DNA of 64,000 bases from Lateolabrax maculatus. Lineage: Eukaryota; Chordata; Actinopteri; Acropomatiformes; Lateolabracidae. Positions within the stretch are counted from its first letter, which is position 1, and each line of letters opens with the position of its first letter. The stretch covers positions 15,162,501-15,226,500 of the forward strand of contig CM062202.1 of the NCBI GenBank assembly GCA_031216445.1, written 5' to 3'. Shown one piece after another: positions 1-13,117 of the stretch. The notes beneath the pieces are model-generated. The model saw only the letters and a program-made list of their open reading frames with translations. It had not been told where the DNA came from and searched no databases. Position numbers and translations under genes: made by a program.

Positions 1-36
1 TTCATGGATATCTCTTCTTTCTAATGCCCCCTTCAG

Positions 37-2895
37 GTTTTCCCCAGAGCTGCTGGGAGTTCAGGCAAGCTCAGCGTTTGTGTGGCTGATCATGGAAGTC
101 CTGGCGGTCCTGTTGTCGCTCTACCTTGTGACCGTTAACACCGACCTCACAACCATAGACCTGCTGGCCTTTTCTGGCTACAAATATGTTGGGTGTGTGC
201 ACCATCTTTCTATGTTTGTGTTTACATTTTCATCACTTACTCACCTAATGCGACAGTTGAAGTCAGACGTTCACATACACTTAAACTCAGTTTAACTCCT
301 GACATTTAATCCTAGTAAACATACCCTGTCTTAGGTCAGTTAGGATCACTACTTTATTATAAGAATGTGAAATGTCAGAATAATAGTAGAGAGAATGATT
401 TATTTAAGTTTTTATTCATCTCATCACATTCCCAATGGGGCAGAAGTTTACATACACTTAGTATGTGGTGTAACGGAGTCAAGTTTGCAGGCCTCCTTGC
501 TCGCACACGCTTTTTCAGTCCTGCCCACAAATTTTCTATTGGATTGAGGTCACAGCTTTGTGATGGCCACTCCAATACCTTGACTTTGTTGTCCTTAAGC
601 CATTTTGCCACTACTTTGGCAGTATGCTTGGGTCATTATCCATTTAGAAGACCCATTTCCAACCAAGCGTTAACTTTCTGGCTGATGTCTTGAGATGTTG
701 CTTCAGTGTATCCACATTATTTTTCTTTGTCATGATATCATCTATTTTGTGAAGTGCACCAGTCCCTCCTACAGCAAAGCACCCCCACAACATAATGCTG
801 CCATCCCCGCGCTTCACGGTTGTTATGGTGTTCTTCGGCTTACAAGCCTCCCCCTTTTTCCGCCAAACATAATAATGGTCATTATGGCCAAACAGACCAG
901 AGAACAGTTTTCCAAAAAGTAAGATCTTTGTCCCCATGTGCAGTTGCAAACTGTAGTCTGGCTTTTTTATGGTGGTTTTGGAGCAGTGGCTTCTTCCTCG
1001 CTGAGCGGCCTTTCAGGTTATGATGATATGGGAGTTGTTTTACTGTGGATATACATACTTTTGTGCCTGTTTCCTCCAGCATCTTCACAAGATCCTTTGT
1101 TGTTGTTGTGGGATTGATTTGCACTTTTCGCATCAACGTTCGTTCATTTCTAGGAGACAGAACTCGTCTCCTTGCTGAGCGGTATGACGGCCGAGTGGTC
1201 CCATGGTGTTTATACTTGCATTCTATTGTTGGTACATATTCAGGCGTTTGGAAATTGCTCCCAAGGAAGAACCAGACTTGTTGATGTCCACAATTCTTTT
1301 TCTGAGGTCTTGGCTGATTAGTTTTGATATCCCCATGATGTCAAGCAAAAAGGCACTGAGTTTGAAGGTAGCTCTTTAAATGCATCCACAGGTACACCTC
1401 CAACTGACTTAAATATTGTTAATAAGCCTATCAGAAGCTTCTTAAGCCATGACATAATTTTCTGGAATCCAAGCTGTTTAAAGGCACAAAGTCAACTAGT
1501 GTATGTAAACTTCTGACTTCAACTGTATTTTGCACCTTCCCTCATCACTTGTGTTTCTTTATTTTGCTCAGTTGTTCTTTTCTAATGGCAATTTTTTTTT
1601 TTCCTTGAACGATGCTAAGGACAATACTTTGCTTATTTGTTGTTCAATATTCTTAACTTATCAACACAAAGATTCTGTGGATGTTATGCTGAACCTGTGT
1701 CTCTCTTCTCTCTGTTTCTTTAGGATGATCATAGGTGTGGTAGCAGGCCTGTTGTTTGGGAGGCCAGCGTACTATCTTTCTCTACTGTGGTGCTGTGCTG
1801 CCATCTTTGTCTTTATGGTGAGTAGCTCTCTCTTGAGATTTTTAAAAAATATATTTATTTTGATAGACAGATTCCCGGTGTACAAAAAAATGAGTGTGCT
1901 TTGTCAACCGGAGTTAGAAATCACATGGTAACGATATAGATTGATGTGATATCTTACACCTATTTACTTTCACCATTTAGATATGCTGCAACATGCTGGG
2001 AAACAATATTTCAACTTTTGATGTGAATGTATATTGGATATTGCCCTTTCCATTTTTTTGTGCCACACACTGATAGACATGTAATGGCTTTAGACAAGGT
2101 AACACGTGGAAACCCAGTGAGACATGACAACTGGAAGTGGCAGTAACACTAACTCAGACTAAACCAGTAAGTTGGTTCTTTCAGAGACTTTGCCTGATCC
2201 CCACAGTGTCCATGTGGACCCCCTTTGCCTCGGTACTAAGAGCCAGTATCAAGTTCCTGCTGTTAGCCAGAAAAACCTGCCAGACACTAGACTTAAACCA
2301 GATGTCTACTGCACAAACATATAATATTAAATGCCTTGGCACTGCATATACTTATATACTGTGTATGCTGGAAAGAATGTTTCTTTCTTGGCATCCTGGG
2401 CATTTTTCCTTCAATTTCATGCTCACCTCCTCTCACCATAGCTTTCTGTAATACTTTCTGCCACCTGTCTGCTCACACATCCCAAAATTTCATGCAGACA
2501 AATAAATAAAAGCTTTCCTGTACCTGCACATACGCAAAATACATGAATACACACACAAAACACGCTGTAATGCAAACAATCTTACTGTTTTAACCTACTT
2601 ACACCCTCTTGCCTTCAGACATCTTCCTTTTTCTGGCTATTCTAATCTTTCATTTGTGTAGGAGGAAAATGTAAGAAAAGTCCCAATTTATTTGTTTTAA
2701 TGGTTGATTAAAGAATATCTGGAACGGGTCTCTCCTCAGATCCGCACTCTGCGTCTAAAGCTGTTATCTGAGGCGGCGGCGGAGGGGAGACTGGTGAGAG
2801 GAACCAGAAACCAGCTGAGGATGTACCTCACCATGTCTATAGCAGCGGCACAACCCATCTTCATGTACTGGCTCACCTACCACCTCGTCAGATAA
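37..2895 (+). CDS. yif1b: YIF1B, 3' part (last three coding exons)
   Basis: Multi-pass membrane protein of the Yip1/Yif1 family that cycles between ER, intermediate compartment and Golgi and partners YIPF5-type proteins. Coding exons read here are 37-192, 1724-1817 and 2740-2895, with TAA at 2893-2895. They join as phases G/TTT.., GTTGG/GATG.. and ATG/ATC, all with GT-AG borders. The encoded C-terminal 135 or so residues include the TVNTDLTTIDL segment, GYKYVG, GLLFG and the terminal RNQLRMYLTMSIAAAQ..WLTYHLVR tail. These match YIF1B better than YIF1A, whose loop and tail differ as I remember them. Three hydrophobic helices are visible (VLAVLLSLYLV, MIIGVVAGLLF through the WCCAAIFVF stretch, and the last AAAQPIFMYWLTY). 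The N-terminal cytosolic region and first helices lie left of the window. AATAAA hexamers at 2945-2950, 3705-3710 and 3745-3750 are candidate poly(A) signals. The first intron seen contains the Tc1 element. Confidence 0.93.
254..1525 (-). mobile_element. Sleeping Beauty-type Tc1/mariner element, defective
   Basis: About 1.27 kb Tc1-like DNA transposon lying in a yif1b intron, with its transposase reading against the gene. The terminal repeats start CAGTTGAAGTCAGA at 254 and end TCTGACTTCAACTG at 1525. The right flank is the expected TA (1526-1527); the left flank is GA (252-253), a one-base change from TA. The left arm keeps both direct repeats of the salmonid-type IR/DR structure, outer at 254-285 and inner at about 441-463. 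The right arm has a single repeat fused to the sequence that normally follows the inner repeat. This indicates loss of the inter-repeat segment. The transposase frame is broken, so this copy is not autonomous. Confidence 0.93.
465..1336 (-). pseudogene. Tc1 transposase pseudogene
   Basis: Remains of a Sleeping Beauty-like transposase (normally about 340 aa; paired-like DNA-binding domain then DD34E catalytic domain). The start codon ATG is the complement of 1334-1336 and begins MGISKLISQDLRKRI. Coding identity then continues across at least three frames: about 882-1136 (RKVQINP.., CISTVK), 644-949 (FGHNDHYYVWRKKGEACKPK, SIMLWGCF) and 465-611 (WLKDNKVKVLEWPSQS, PIENLW). A frameshift falls where the first catalytic aspartate (DETK motif) should be, and an in-frame stop follows KWVF. 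The last 45 or so residues are missing, because homology stops at about 465 and runs straight into the inner direct repeat. The second D (MDND) and the final E (PIENLW) remain. Confidence 0.9.
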
Positions 2896-5286
2896 AACCT
2901 GGAAAACACACACACACACACACCCATCAAAGAAGCTGGACTTGAATAAAACACACAACGGCCACAGTTGTCTGGGTAATATCAGATCACTTCCCAGATA
3001 TAAAGACAGAACTGCACATTTAGAAGATTACCTCCATGCATGGAGCAAAACAACAAATGCTACAAGATGATTAAGAGAAGATATGAGGCGTTTCTGCCTT
3101 TTCTCTCACAGCACAGCCCCGTGTCATTGCCTTTTTTTTTTTTGTCTTTTTTTATGTCATGTCTTCAAAAATTTGTAGCAAGAGCAAGTGGCTTTAAGTT
3201 GTTTTTTCTATACTGTGTAATTATTTGTTTGTAATTATGTTTTTAAGGAATATTTAAATATGTATGTCTGTGTATAGCAAAGGTATTATTACAGATGTTG
3301 CTCTTGTCTGATATTTCATAAGTGGTTTTTCTGAGGCAACAGAAAGAAAGCACACTAACCTCACACAAACCGTCCATTTAATGATAAGAAAGAACTCAAA
3401 TTCAGGTTTAAAAGTGATCAGCTGGCTCTGCTTTGATGTTTGACTGGAAAGGACTTTTTTCCTGGTCCTAATGTTTGTTTCATGGCCTGATCTGTCATCA
3501 TTGGAACTGGGCACAAGGGTTATCTAACTGTTGTGTAAGTGTGGGTGTAGCGCCATTTTATCTGTTTAATCTTTTTCTATGTGCTTTGATACATGTATGA
3601 GCTTTGCTGCCTGACAACTCTTGAATAGAAACTGTGTAAGCCGCATTACGGTGTAGACCTCAAGATGAAATGTTGAGTTGACTTTGATATCCTTTTAAAA
3701 AACAAATAAATTATTAACTGCTTTTCATATTGAAAGTCAGATAGAATAAAGAAAGGGAAGAGATGAGATGGTCTGCTCGGTGAAAATTGTTTTAGTCTCC
3801 TTGAGATATTTGAAACATTTTAATGTCAGAAATGCTTTGTCACTATGAAACGTGCCGATTGCTAACTCAAACCAGGGTACACACAGTCACTTAAATTAAT
3901 TCAGGATTTTTGCATTTACCTCAGATGAAATGTTATTTAATATTGATGAAGGATGAAATGCTTATCTGAGTTAAATGAGATGCCATTCAAAACTTTTTTC
4001 CATTTTTTTTGACAAAGTGCTCATTTAAATAGGAATCCAGAAGTTGCAGAATCTCATTAAGAATGAATGACTGACTGATTCTATGTAGCAGCCAATTTGA
4101 ACATTTTTTTGTCATAACTGATTATGAACGGAGCCCAGCACTGACTTTCAAAGTAGGCTAAAAGCATACAAACTATGAAATCAAGCCATTGAAATGATAT
4201 GACTGTTAAATAATAAAGAGGTCTAACTGATGGAGCTGCGGTATGAGTTGTTTTTAATGTGCTCAAATTTTACACCGTAGTTGTTTCTTTCAATTTATGA
4301 CAAAAAAGCTATTTCAGCTAAATGTGCATTACTGGAAATGACTCAAAATAAACAACTTATACAAATCCTTGAGCACTGTGAATTAAAATTTCACCGCAAT
4401 TTATTTTAATTTGACGTGGATACGAGGCACAAAATCAAAAATGTTTTTTTATTAAAAAAAATACTTATTTTTAATCTTTAATCTTTACCAATTTACTCTT
4501 TTCACTAGGAAATCAAATAAACCATGAAAATCAGGCCCTGTTAACATAGGAGCCTGAGCTATACAAAAAATATTTAAAAAAATTATTAAAATCAGTTCAT
4601 TTTCAATATGACAAACTGCAAGCTGTTATTGCATGAAATATATTTATTTAGAAGGTTAATAAGGTACAAATGGCAAGAAAATAATTGATTTCCTGAATTA
4701 CACACATTTTGGTTTTTTCTTTTTTATGACACAAACATAAAATATTTGTTATTTAACATTCAGGTTTGTAAAACATTGACAGAAAGAGTACTTAATGCTA
4801 TGAATGTCATGATATAAAGAGACAAAAGAGTGAGGTCATCATCTGTGTAGAGGGGACCTAAGCAGAGGTGTGGCAGTGACTGAAAGCAATGGCAGTGGCC
4901 CAACAACTGCTGACTTTATATTTACTGAAGTGCAGATATTTTGAAGTTTAGGCCAAATATCCACCCCTCTTTCACAAGATCTGCAGACTTCACACCAGTA
5001 ATTTTATTAATGCATCCCGGCCCTGTATAATGATATATTTATCTCCTTTTCCTTTCCTACATGTATATATTTTTTGTTTGCGACTCATTGTTTAGTAAAC
5101 TAGTCTGTTAAGTGCCTCCATAACATAAGAATATGACCATGTATCCCAAAGTTAAAACTTCCTTCACGACATTAATATGTCTACATTTAAAGAAAAACAA
5201 AACATCACACTTGGAAGATATAGAGACAGAGACTAAGAAAAAGACCAAAGATGACTTCCTTTGTAACTTCAGTATGGAGTCTTCTT
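2896..5286. other. Convergent intergenic region (yif1b / herc 3' ends)
   Basis: AT-rich stretch between two convergent genes. The left part should be yif1b 3' UTR, with AATAAA at 2945-2950, 3705-3710 and 3745-3750. The right part should hold the herc 3' UTR; TTTATT at 5003-5008 reads AATAAA on the minus strand. A short (CA)n run follows the yif1b stop at about 2908-2922. I see no coding exon and no RNA gene here. Confidence 0.6.
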
Positions 5287-5501
5287 TTACCGGAAGCCTC
5301 TGTTGTCATGAATAGCCTGAAGAAGCCTGATGTGCATTGTCCTGTCGACTGGGTATCTCTGGTAGATGGGCAGTAACAACAGACAATGACAGGTGAGGGA
5401 TTCTGGCAAGTGGAGATCAGTGGCGTCAGGCAAGACAGCGACTTTCATCTGGATGCTCCCCATACCCATGAAGGGTACACGGTCGCAGCCTGTGAGGAAC
5501 A
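5287..5501 (-). other. HECT C-lobe exon with catalytic cysteine
   Basis: Last coding exon of the small HERC gene. It follows intron acceptor CAG at 5502-5504 and encodes LFLTGCDRVP, then the active-site strip SLTCHCLLLLPIY, then IHDNRGFR and TAA (5287-5289). The family strip is normally T-C-F-N-L-L-D-L-P-x-Y. Here T-C and L-x-L-P-x-Y are kept, while F-N becomes H-C and D becomes L. A second cysteine therefore sits two residues after the catalytic one. The acidic/hydrophobic tail that usually follows GF is replaced by a single R. Confidence 0.85.
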
Positions 5502-8500
5502 CTGGCGACAAAAACAAGGACGAGACAGTTCGTCATCTTAAATTAGTTAAAGAAAACTTCGTAGAATACCTAGGAAAATATTTTTCTCTCAGCTCTTCAT
5601 TAAGTCTAAAACTGATCGAGACAGTTTCCCTCCACTGTGAAGTGAAATTTGATACATGACAATAAGCACAGTCACCTATCATACTTACAGAGGAATTTCT
5701 TCTTTTCCTCTGCTGTCAGTTTCTCAAACACGTCCCAGAAGGTAATGATGTTCGAATGCTCAGCATGGTAGTCTCCTTCATAAACTGTATTCTGTTTGGA
5801 AAAATAAAAATATTCAAATATGAGTAGAGTATGTCCCCTAAGTTGGGAACCACTGGACTGAACTACAGTCGAAGTCGTTCTTTTTTGTTCTTTGGTCAAA
5901 GTTAAATTGTGTGGTGATGCATGCGTGTCTTTAAATCTCTTCATCTTGGTGTGTTCAGGTGACTGTGGGAAACTCTGAAACTACCAAAAAGCACTGAATT
6001 CAAACAAAAAGCAAACAATGACACTGTAAAACTGATTATCTGGAATTGGTTGTTTCTTGCGTGAAAGTTGTTGCTGTTTGGCAGCTGACTTACACGTCCT
6101 GGGTGACGTCCCCACAAACACTTGAACACACAAAACTCACAACATAACTTAACTCAAGTTCAACATGTGATTTGCATTGGAAAACTGTCTGAAGTAATGT
6201 AATATACAGACAAATGGGCTTATATATGAAAAACTGGTCATTTGGCCTTTTTTGATCTTGTGTGGCGTATTTTGACACTGTATTCTTGTTTAGAATTATC
6301 TCTTTGGACACGAGTTGATATTAAATTTGGAAGATCTGGATTTAAAATGAGTGTGAAAAGATAAATCTACATTTCTGACTCTCTTCAAGATGCATAAGTT
6401 TGAACCTCTCAAGGTTTTCAGCAGACCTGCTTGAACACCTCCCAGTCGTAGTTTTCTTGGCCCACCATCACTGCTTGCAGCTCCTCCGGCTGGAAGAACT
6501 CCACTATGTCGATGTCACACACCTTGAAGAACCCTCTCTTAAACGCTTCGAACACTCCCTCCACTGATTTGTTGAAGGAGTAGTTCACAAAGGCGGCTAT
6601 GAACTCCTTCCTATTTGGAAAAATAGTTAAAAGAAAACTTCAACCAAGTTGCGTTGAAGTTAGCCACTAGATGGCAGCAAAATCAGGATTTTCAGCCGAC
6701 ATGAGAGTGGATAATTATGTGTGAGGGTAGACTAATAAGTAATACATGCTTAAAGGTTATGAGGCAGACTAAATATGTGCTGCTGTGAGTACTGTGCAGA
6801 TTGTAACATACAATAATTCAATATAACCCTACCTGTTCGACCATGTGACACTTTTTCCAGTTTCTGTCGGATCAAGCTCAACAGTCTCACCATCCCAGGA
6901 CACCTGTGATGAATAATAACTGCAGTTAGATTGGAATATCACAGCGACGTGTGCAGTCAACAGAGCCATTGCAGTATGACGTAACACTGGCAGATATTCT
7001 AACTGTGATTTAGTAAACCTACAGTGAAGGTAGTGTCCAGGCTTTTGTATTTATCAGGAGCGTAGTCCTCCAAGATGCACCGCAAAGACCTGAAGACAGT
7101 GAATATACGAAACAATCAATTTAATGTAACTATGACCTGCGGTGTTTCAAATCAAAACTACCAAACAGGCTATGTAACTGTTAATCAAGGTGACAGAGGA
7201 ACATCTGTCGTTTCAAACAATACAAAAAATTGCAGTTCTGTGTTGCATTTTTAAATCTTACTCTCCCAATACAGGATCAAACTCCTTCATGTCATCCAGG
7301 GAGGGTTTGACGCGCAGCAGCTTCTTGAAGAGAACCAGCGGGAAGGGCATGTGGACAATGTTGTGATTGTAGAGAGCCATGCCACACAGAACGCCAAACA
7401 GGAAGTAAGTCTTCTGCTCCACTTTTGGCTGTTTGGTTGACGACAAAAGCATAACTGGGATTTCGTTCAATTCACTGACTGTAAACCTCACATCTCCAAC
7501 TTGTTTGAGTAAGAGAGCAAAACTGTATAATGGGGCCTCAGACATCAGGTAAAAGCAGAGTCGTACATTCATGGTTTCTTGTTTCGAGGGATTTGTTTAG
7601 TGTTTACAAAAAAGGATTAGCATGCGCAATAATTTAACAAATGGTTTTCGCTTTGATTAACTGGTCTTACCCTGGGAGGGAACCAGGCCAGAGTCTTGCT
7701 CTCGTTGTACATGAACATTTCAGACTCGGGAGAAATCAGCTCATCAAACAAGTGCAGGAAGAGGTCCTTTTTGTTGACATTCGTCACCTTCCGGTCATCC
7801 ACAAATTGCACCTAGAAAGGAAAGAATAAATACTTTTCTTAAATGCTGCTGAAGTGTCCTTGAACACAAATTGAATAACTATCAGCTCTAATGGTAAATA
7901 TCCATGCACAACTTCCCCTCCCACAAATGGTTTTGTGAATCACTAGTGACAGCTCACCACCAAATTTTAAACTTTAATCAATAAAATTGTACATTCAATG
8001 AATTCTCATTACAATAAAATAAACGTTTCAAATTGATACCAGGCAGTTATGTCTGCGTATTTAAAGTGTATATAAGTATAAGTATATACTTGTCAGGCTT
8101 AAGTTGCATTATGGGAAGCGTAGGCTCCAGTGTTGTTGAAGTTCTACCTGTACCAATGACTAAAAGTTCAAATATCTCAGCTTCTGCTGCTACGATTTTG
8201 ATAATTTTGTGAGTCCCACAACTTTAGGGAAGTGAAAAGCTAAATCACCTTTAATTATTCTGGATTCAGCAATATAAAAACAAACCCTTAGCTTAAGGAC
8301 ACTAAAGTGGACAAAGGTTTGACGGAGTGTTTACCAAAAGCTCTCTTTTAAAGGCACAGTGGTCGGCTGCACCGAGCTGTCGGAAGGTGTCCTCGACCAG
8401 GTGAGTTCTTCTCAGAGTGAGCTGGAACACCGGGGCCGGTGGAGAGTCCGGCGGATCTACCAACATTTCATCAGGCCACATCAAAGCCAAATTGTGGGCA

Positions 8501-11500
8501 AAATGTTGTGCTTTCTGTAAATACAAAACAATTTCTTTATAAAGAAATCATCTCAAAGATGGAAAACAATTTGAATTATACATTATAAGAGATAGACATT
8601 CTTTCGAATTAATAAACTGCAGGCGTATAATCATTAATGTAGACTTTCACTGAAATGTTTACAATCTATTTTTAACACATACTGTACCTTCATTATTACT
8701 GAAAAGATGTTAAAGACCGCCACCTTGCAAACCAGGGTGAACAGGAATGGGTAGCGGCAGAAAATGGCGGGCGTGTTGTCGTCATCCTTTAAGAAAATAA
8801 TCGATGATTTATCAAAAATGATCTCAGCAATAAGCAGTGAAACAGAAAATGTATAACGATTCAGGACAGATTGTTCCTCTGAAACACTGCAACACTGTGT
8901 ATACAGTGCTGTATGTTTTTTACCTCCACTTTCGAAAATTCCCACCAAAGAGTTACGTCCTCGAGTGGCAGCACATTACCAACAATTTCCTCTACGTAAA
9001 AGGTGCTCAGTGGGACTTTGTAGGACTTTCCAGCTTTGTTTGCCTGTGAATAAAAGGATAATGTATCAAAAATGCCAGATGATCAATGGACAGTTTTAAG
9101 ACATCTGTGACTACTTTTAGTCTTAGTGCTACACAAAAGAACAAATATTTTCCATAAATCGTTTAGAAAATAAAAGACCTAGGCAGAAGAAAAGGCCCAG
9201 AAGCCACAAAGTTAAAGCACAAACTATAAATTTAAGATGCAATGTAGATCACAGGTCAGATTATGTGTTTATGAGTTTAGTCCCTGAATAAATTATTTTC
9301 TTTTATCTTTGATCCCAAATTCCAAAAGTATAATAGATCTGGCACTAAACCCACTGATGGTTGAAATAAAAACACACACAGAACTGACTTTGTAGAGTAG
9401 CTTGAGGACTTCCAGCAGGTACTTGACTCCTGGGTTGTGAGTTACCAAGAGGCCATTTTTCAGCATGAAGGCCAGGGCCTTTTTGAACGCCAAGATGTGC
9501 TTCGTGAGTATGGAAGGTGTCAGGGAAGACCACCAGCTTCCTGCGGAACAAAAAACAAATACAGTATATTCAAACTGTAGGCATAGATCAGGTAAATACT
9601 TACAATTTTACCCTAAAGTTATGAAAGAGCAGAACAGTTTTATCTAGTGACTGTGTATAGTTTTATATTGTACATTTTAAAATTGCACATCAAGGGAAAT
9701 ACACACTTTTAATTAAAGTGGAAATTTCAACATATTTTTATTTTGCATTGCCATATTCAATAATCAATATTCAACGTCTGCAGTTGTTTACTTAGTGTTG
9801 TCAGAGTCTTCTCATTCAGATCTGCGATAAGGACAGCCAACGGCAACACCCCATTCATGACATTAGAGTCCTCTTGTAAAAGGGGACACGTCAGCAGAAT
9901 CAGGAGGATCTCTGGTGATTTTAGGGCAGTTTTTGAAGCAATAAGCAAGTCAATCAGGACTTCAAGGTTTACCTGCAGGGAAAAGAGATCTATGAGATAG
10001 ATGGCAATGTTTACACAGCATGCATTTGTTTGTAAATCAATAAATTGAGGTTGTCACAGCCTGGTAGGTCACGACTCCACGTTACACGCGAACTACTTTT
10101 CCTCATTCAGTCAATTTATGCCCTAAGGAAAAGAACAAATGATCTCAGAGATGCATGAAAATAATTTGATCTTCGTTCTTAACTGTTTGCTTGATCCATG
10201 GTATTGCCAGCAGCTGGTCGAAAGCTCGGTCAGCTGCCTCAAGGTCCACAGTTAAGGCACCTGCTTCTGGTGGGGGCCCACTGATACCAAAAGCAAACCA
10301 TTAAAACAAAGTGGCAGTACCAATATGGGTCAATTACAGTCAGGTTATCTTTTAATGCTGAAGCTTTCTCTCATAATCTTAACATTATAACTGATTTTGC
10401 TACTAAACATCACAGACAGCGGCAGCCAAAAGAAAAAAGACTCACCTGGCCTTCGTGAAACTTGCAACAAGACTTGAACTTGTCAAAAACATCAAACCAA
10501 TTTCTCTGTTGAATAAAGAAAAAAGGGAGCCTTACAAACACTGTAGTTTCTGCATACAGCGATTAATATTCCACATGTGCAGTTACATAATTACAACCAT
10601 AAAACAATTATGAAAAAAGGACCTCTTTGCCTCTGCGTTGCCGTGTCTCACTGACAGCCATTTTTTAAGTTTTGTCTCATCAAGCCGCCCAGTTATCTGT
10701 CCTCGGTCCGAGCTCTTAAAAGACAGACATTATTTATAAGTTCAAAGCCAGACAGCCTCTTGAAAATAACAAAATAGTAATTTAAACTTAAAATTCATGT
10801 GAACGACTTTTGACACAGGTGGACATAAAAAAAAACAGTTTTACCAATGTGCTTAATTTGAAAATCTGGATATTTTTCTGCTAAAATCTATATAAACAAT
10901 GAGTCGTTAAATAGTTGAACACATTACCTGTGTCGGTGAAGTGTAAGTGAAGTTTGTATTCCACCCAGCCGATATTTTCAAGTCTGCTTAAACACATAAA
11001 AAACAATATTAACATTACATAACATAACATATAAAATCTTACACCTAAGGTAGAAGTGGTCTTAAGGTAGAAGAAGGTGGAAGTGGTCTTACACCACTTC
11101 TCCCCTAACAGAACACAAGATACGTACCTTTGGGCACACTGCTACCTGCACCGTCAGTGGTCCATGGAAGTTGTACCAGAGTGGGAGTCAGACTGTCCTC
11201 TGGTCGTCCAGTCCCAATTTGACCTTTGGCCCCGTTGCCAAAAGCCCACAGCTGGCCAGAGGAGCCCAAAACCAGAGTGTGACGTCTGGGAGACAAGAGA
11301 CAATTGTGTATTTAATGGCAAATCTTAATATGAAGTATTTTATAAAGTAATGGTACATCCTAAGTACCTCAGTTAGGTGTCTCACGTAAACAAGATTTTA
11401 TAATTGCATCACCCTAAAATGCCAAAATTAAGTAAGCCTTCCTTAAGTTAAAACACTGTGTTCACATAAGCACCGTCCAAGTCTTTACCTGCCACATGAA

Positions 11501-13077
11501 ATCTGTGAGGCGGGTCCGTCCAGACCGTCGACCAGTCTCGGTCTCACTTCATCAGCAGAGGAGTTGTGACCGAGCTGACCGTAGCGTCCCTCTCCAAAAG
11601 TGAAAACCTCGCCATCCTAGAAATCACAGCATCACATAATATCACAAACACCTTGCAACTGTATCTACATTGTATTTTTACATTCTTCATTTTGTCACAT
11701 TCTGTAAATCAAGACAACATTTATGAACTAGAGAAGTTTGTACCTTTGTTAACACAGCAGAGTGTGCCTCCCCGCAGCTAATGAAGGAGACACCCAGAGG
11801 TCTGAGGGCAGGTACCATGCAGATGTTGAACCTGCCTGTTAAACATGACAAGAAATGAAAAGAAGATGCACAGAATGCTTATTATATCCAGTTTGTGTCT
11901 CTGATATATCATCATTACATTCGAGTCATGGAGTGAAGCATCCTTTTTTTCTGGAAAAATAACACACGCAACAACGCTTTTCTGATGTCCTGAAGGTATT
12001 TGCAGAATCCTTAAGGACTTGTCTAGCCATCTAAATGAAAAAATATTTTGTTTGCAGCACGATTAAAAATCCCCTGTTCTGATCCAAAAAAAGGTTCCTT
12101 GCTCAATTTGTACAACATGAACCAAAAGTTGTGTTATCACTTACATGTATCTATACTGATGTTACCTAACGTTGTGGATAACCGATGAGCTCCACCTTCA
12201 CAGACAATCTGTGAGTGAGTTTGTGACTGAGTTCAAGGAAATAATTTGTACCCTTCTCGTCCACCCTGTTGAGCCCCAGCTGGCCAGATTTATTGGCCCC
12301 ACAGCAGTACACAAGGCCTGGGAGTGTGAGGAACAGAGTGTGGGTGGCTCCTGCTGAAATCTGGGTCACCGCTACGCCGGTCAGAGCGCACACCAGGAGA
12401 GGTGTGTACTGCAGTGGCAGGTCCTTCCCATGGCCCAGCTGACCGTGACTGTTCAAACCCCACGAGAACACATCGCCCCCTGGACAGTGGAAAATAATGG
12501 AGAAATAATAATGTAGTTAAACACAAAGTCCGTACACACTATTAGTAGATGATGAAAGACATGTTAAAATCGATATTTCACTTTTTGTTTTACATTCTTC
12601 AGATTTAAACCATAAAAGTTGAGCTCCTTGATGACTCACAATATATACACCATGATAACCAATTCAACCAGTTAAGCTACAACGGTTTCTTGAATAAAGT
12701 TTAAAATAAATCTTTTAGAGAGTTGAATGTTGACTGGAATGTAGCTGCTGTGGTTCGTTGAAGCTGCTGAAAAACATTAATCTGCACACTTTTATGTCTG
12801 CAGGGAGTTTGAAAACCGGATTTGGCACAGTGGCATATGAAAACAAATCATTACTACATAAAACATAACTAAACAGTAAAACCTGTGAAACTGCAGCCGG
12901 CATCGTTCCTTATAAACACACGAAGACGTCATGGGTGTGTTCGGTGTGTTACCTTTAGTCAGTGCCAGGGAGTGCGAGTTTCCACAAGCGACTTGAACCA
13001 CTGGTATTGGCATTGGTATAGGCACCCGGCTACATGTTGATGAGACCATAATAGATTAATGCACTTTAAACCACTAA

Positions 13078-13117
<40 letters not shown>

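Noticed and set aside
1530..1931. Single long + strand frame of 133 codons
   Set aside because: Only 1724-1817 is coding (yif1b exon); the rest is intron read-through past clear AG and GT borders.
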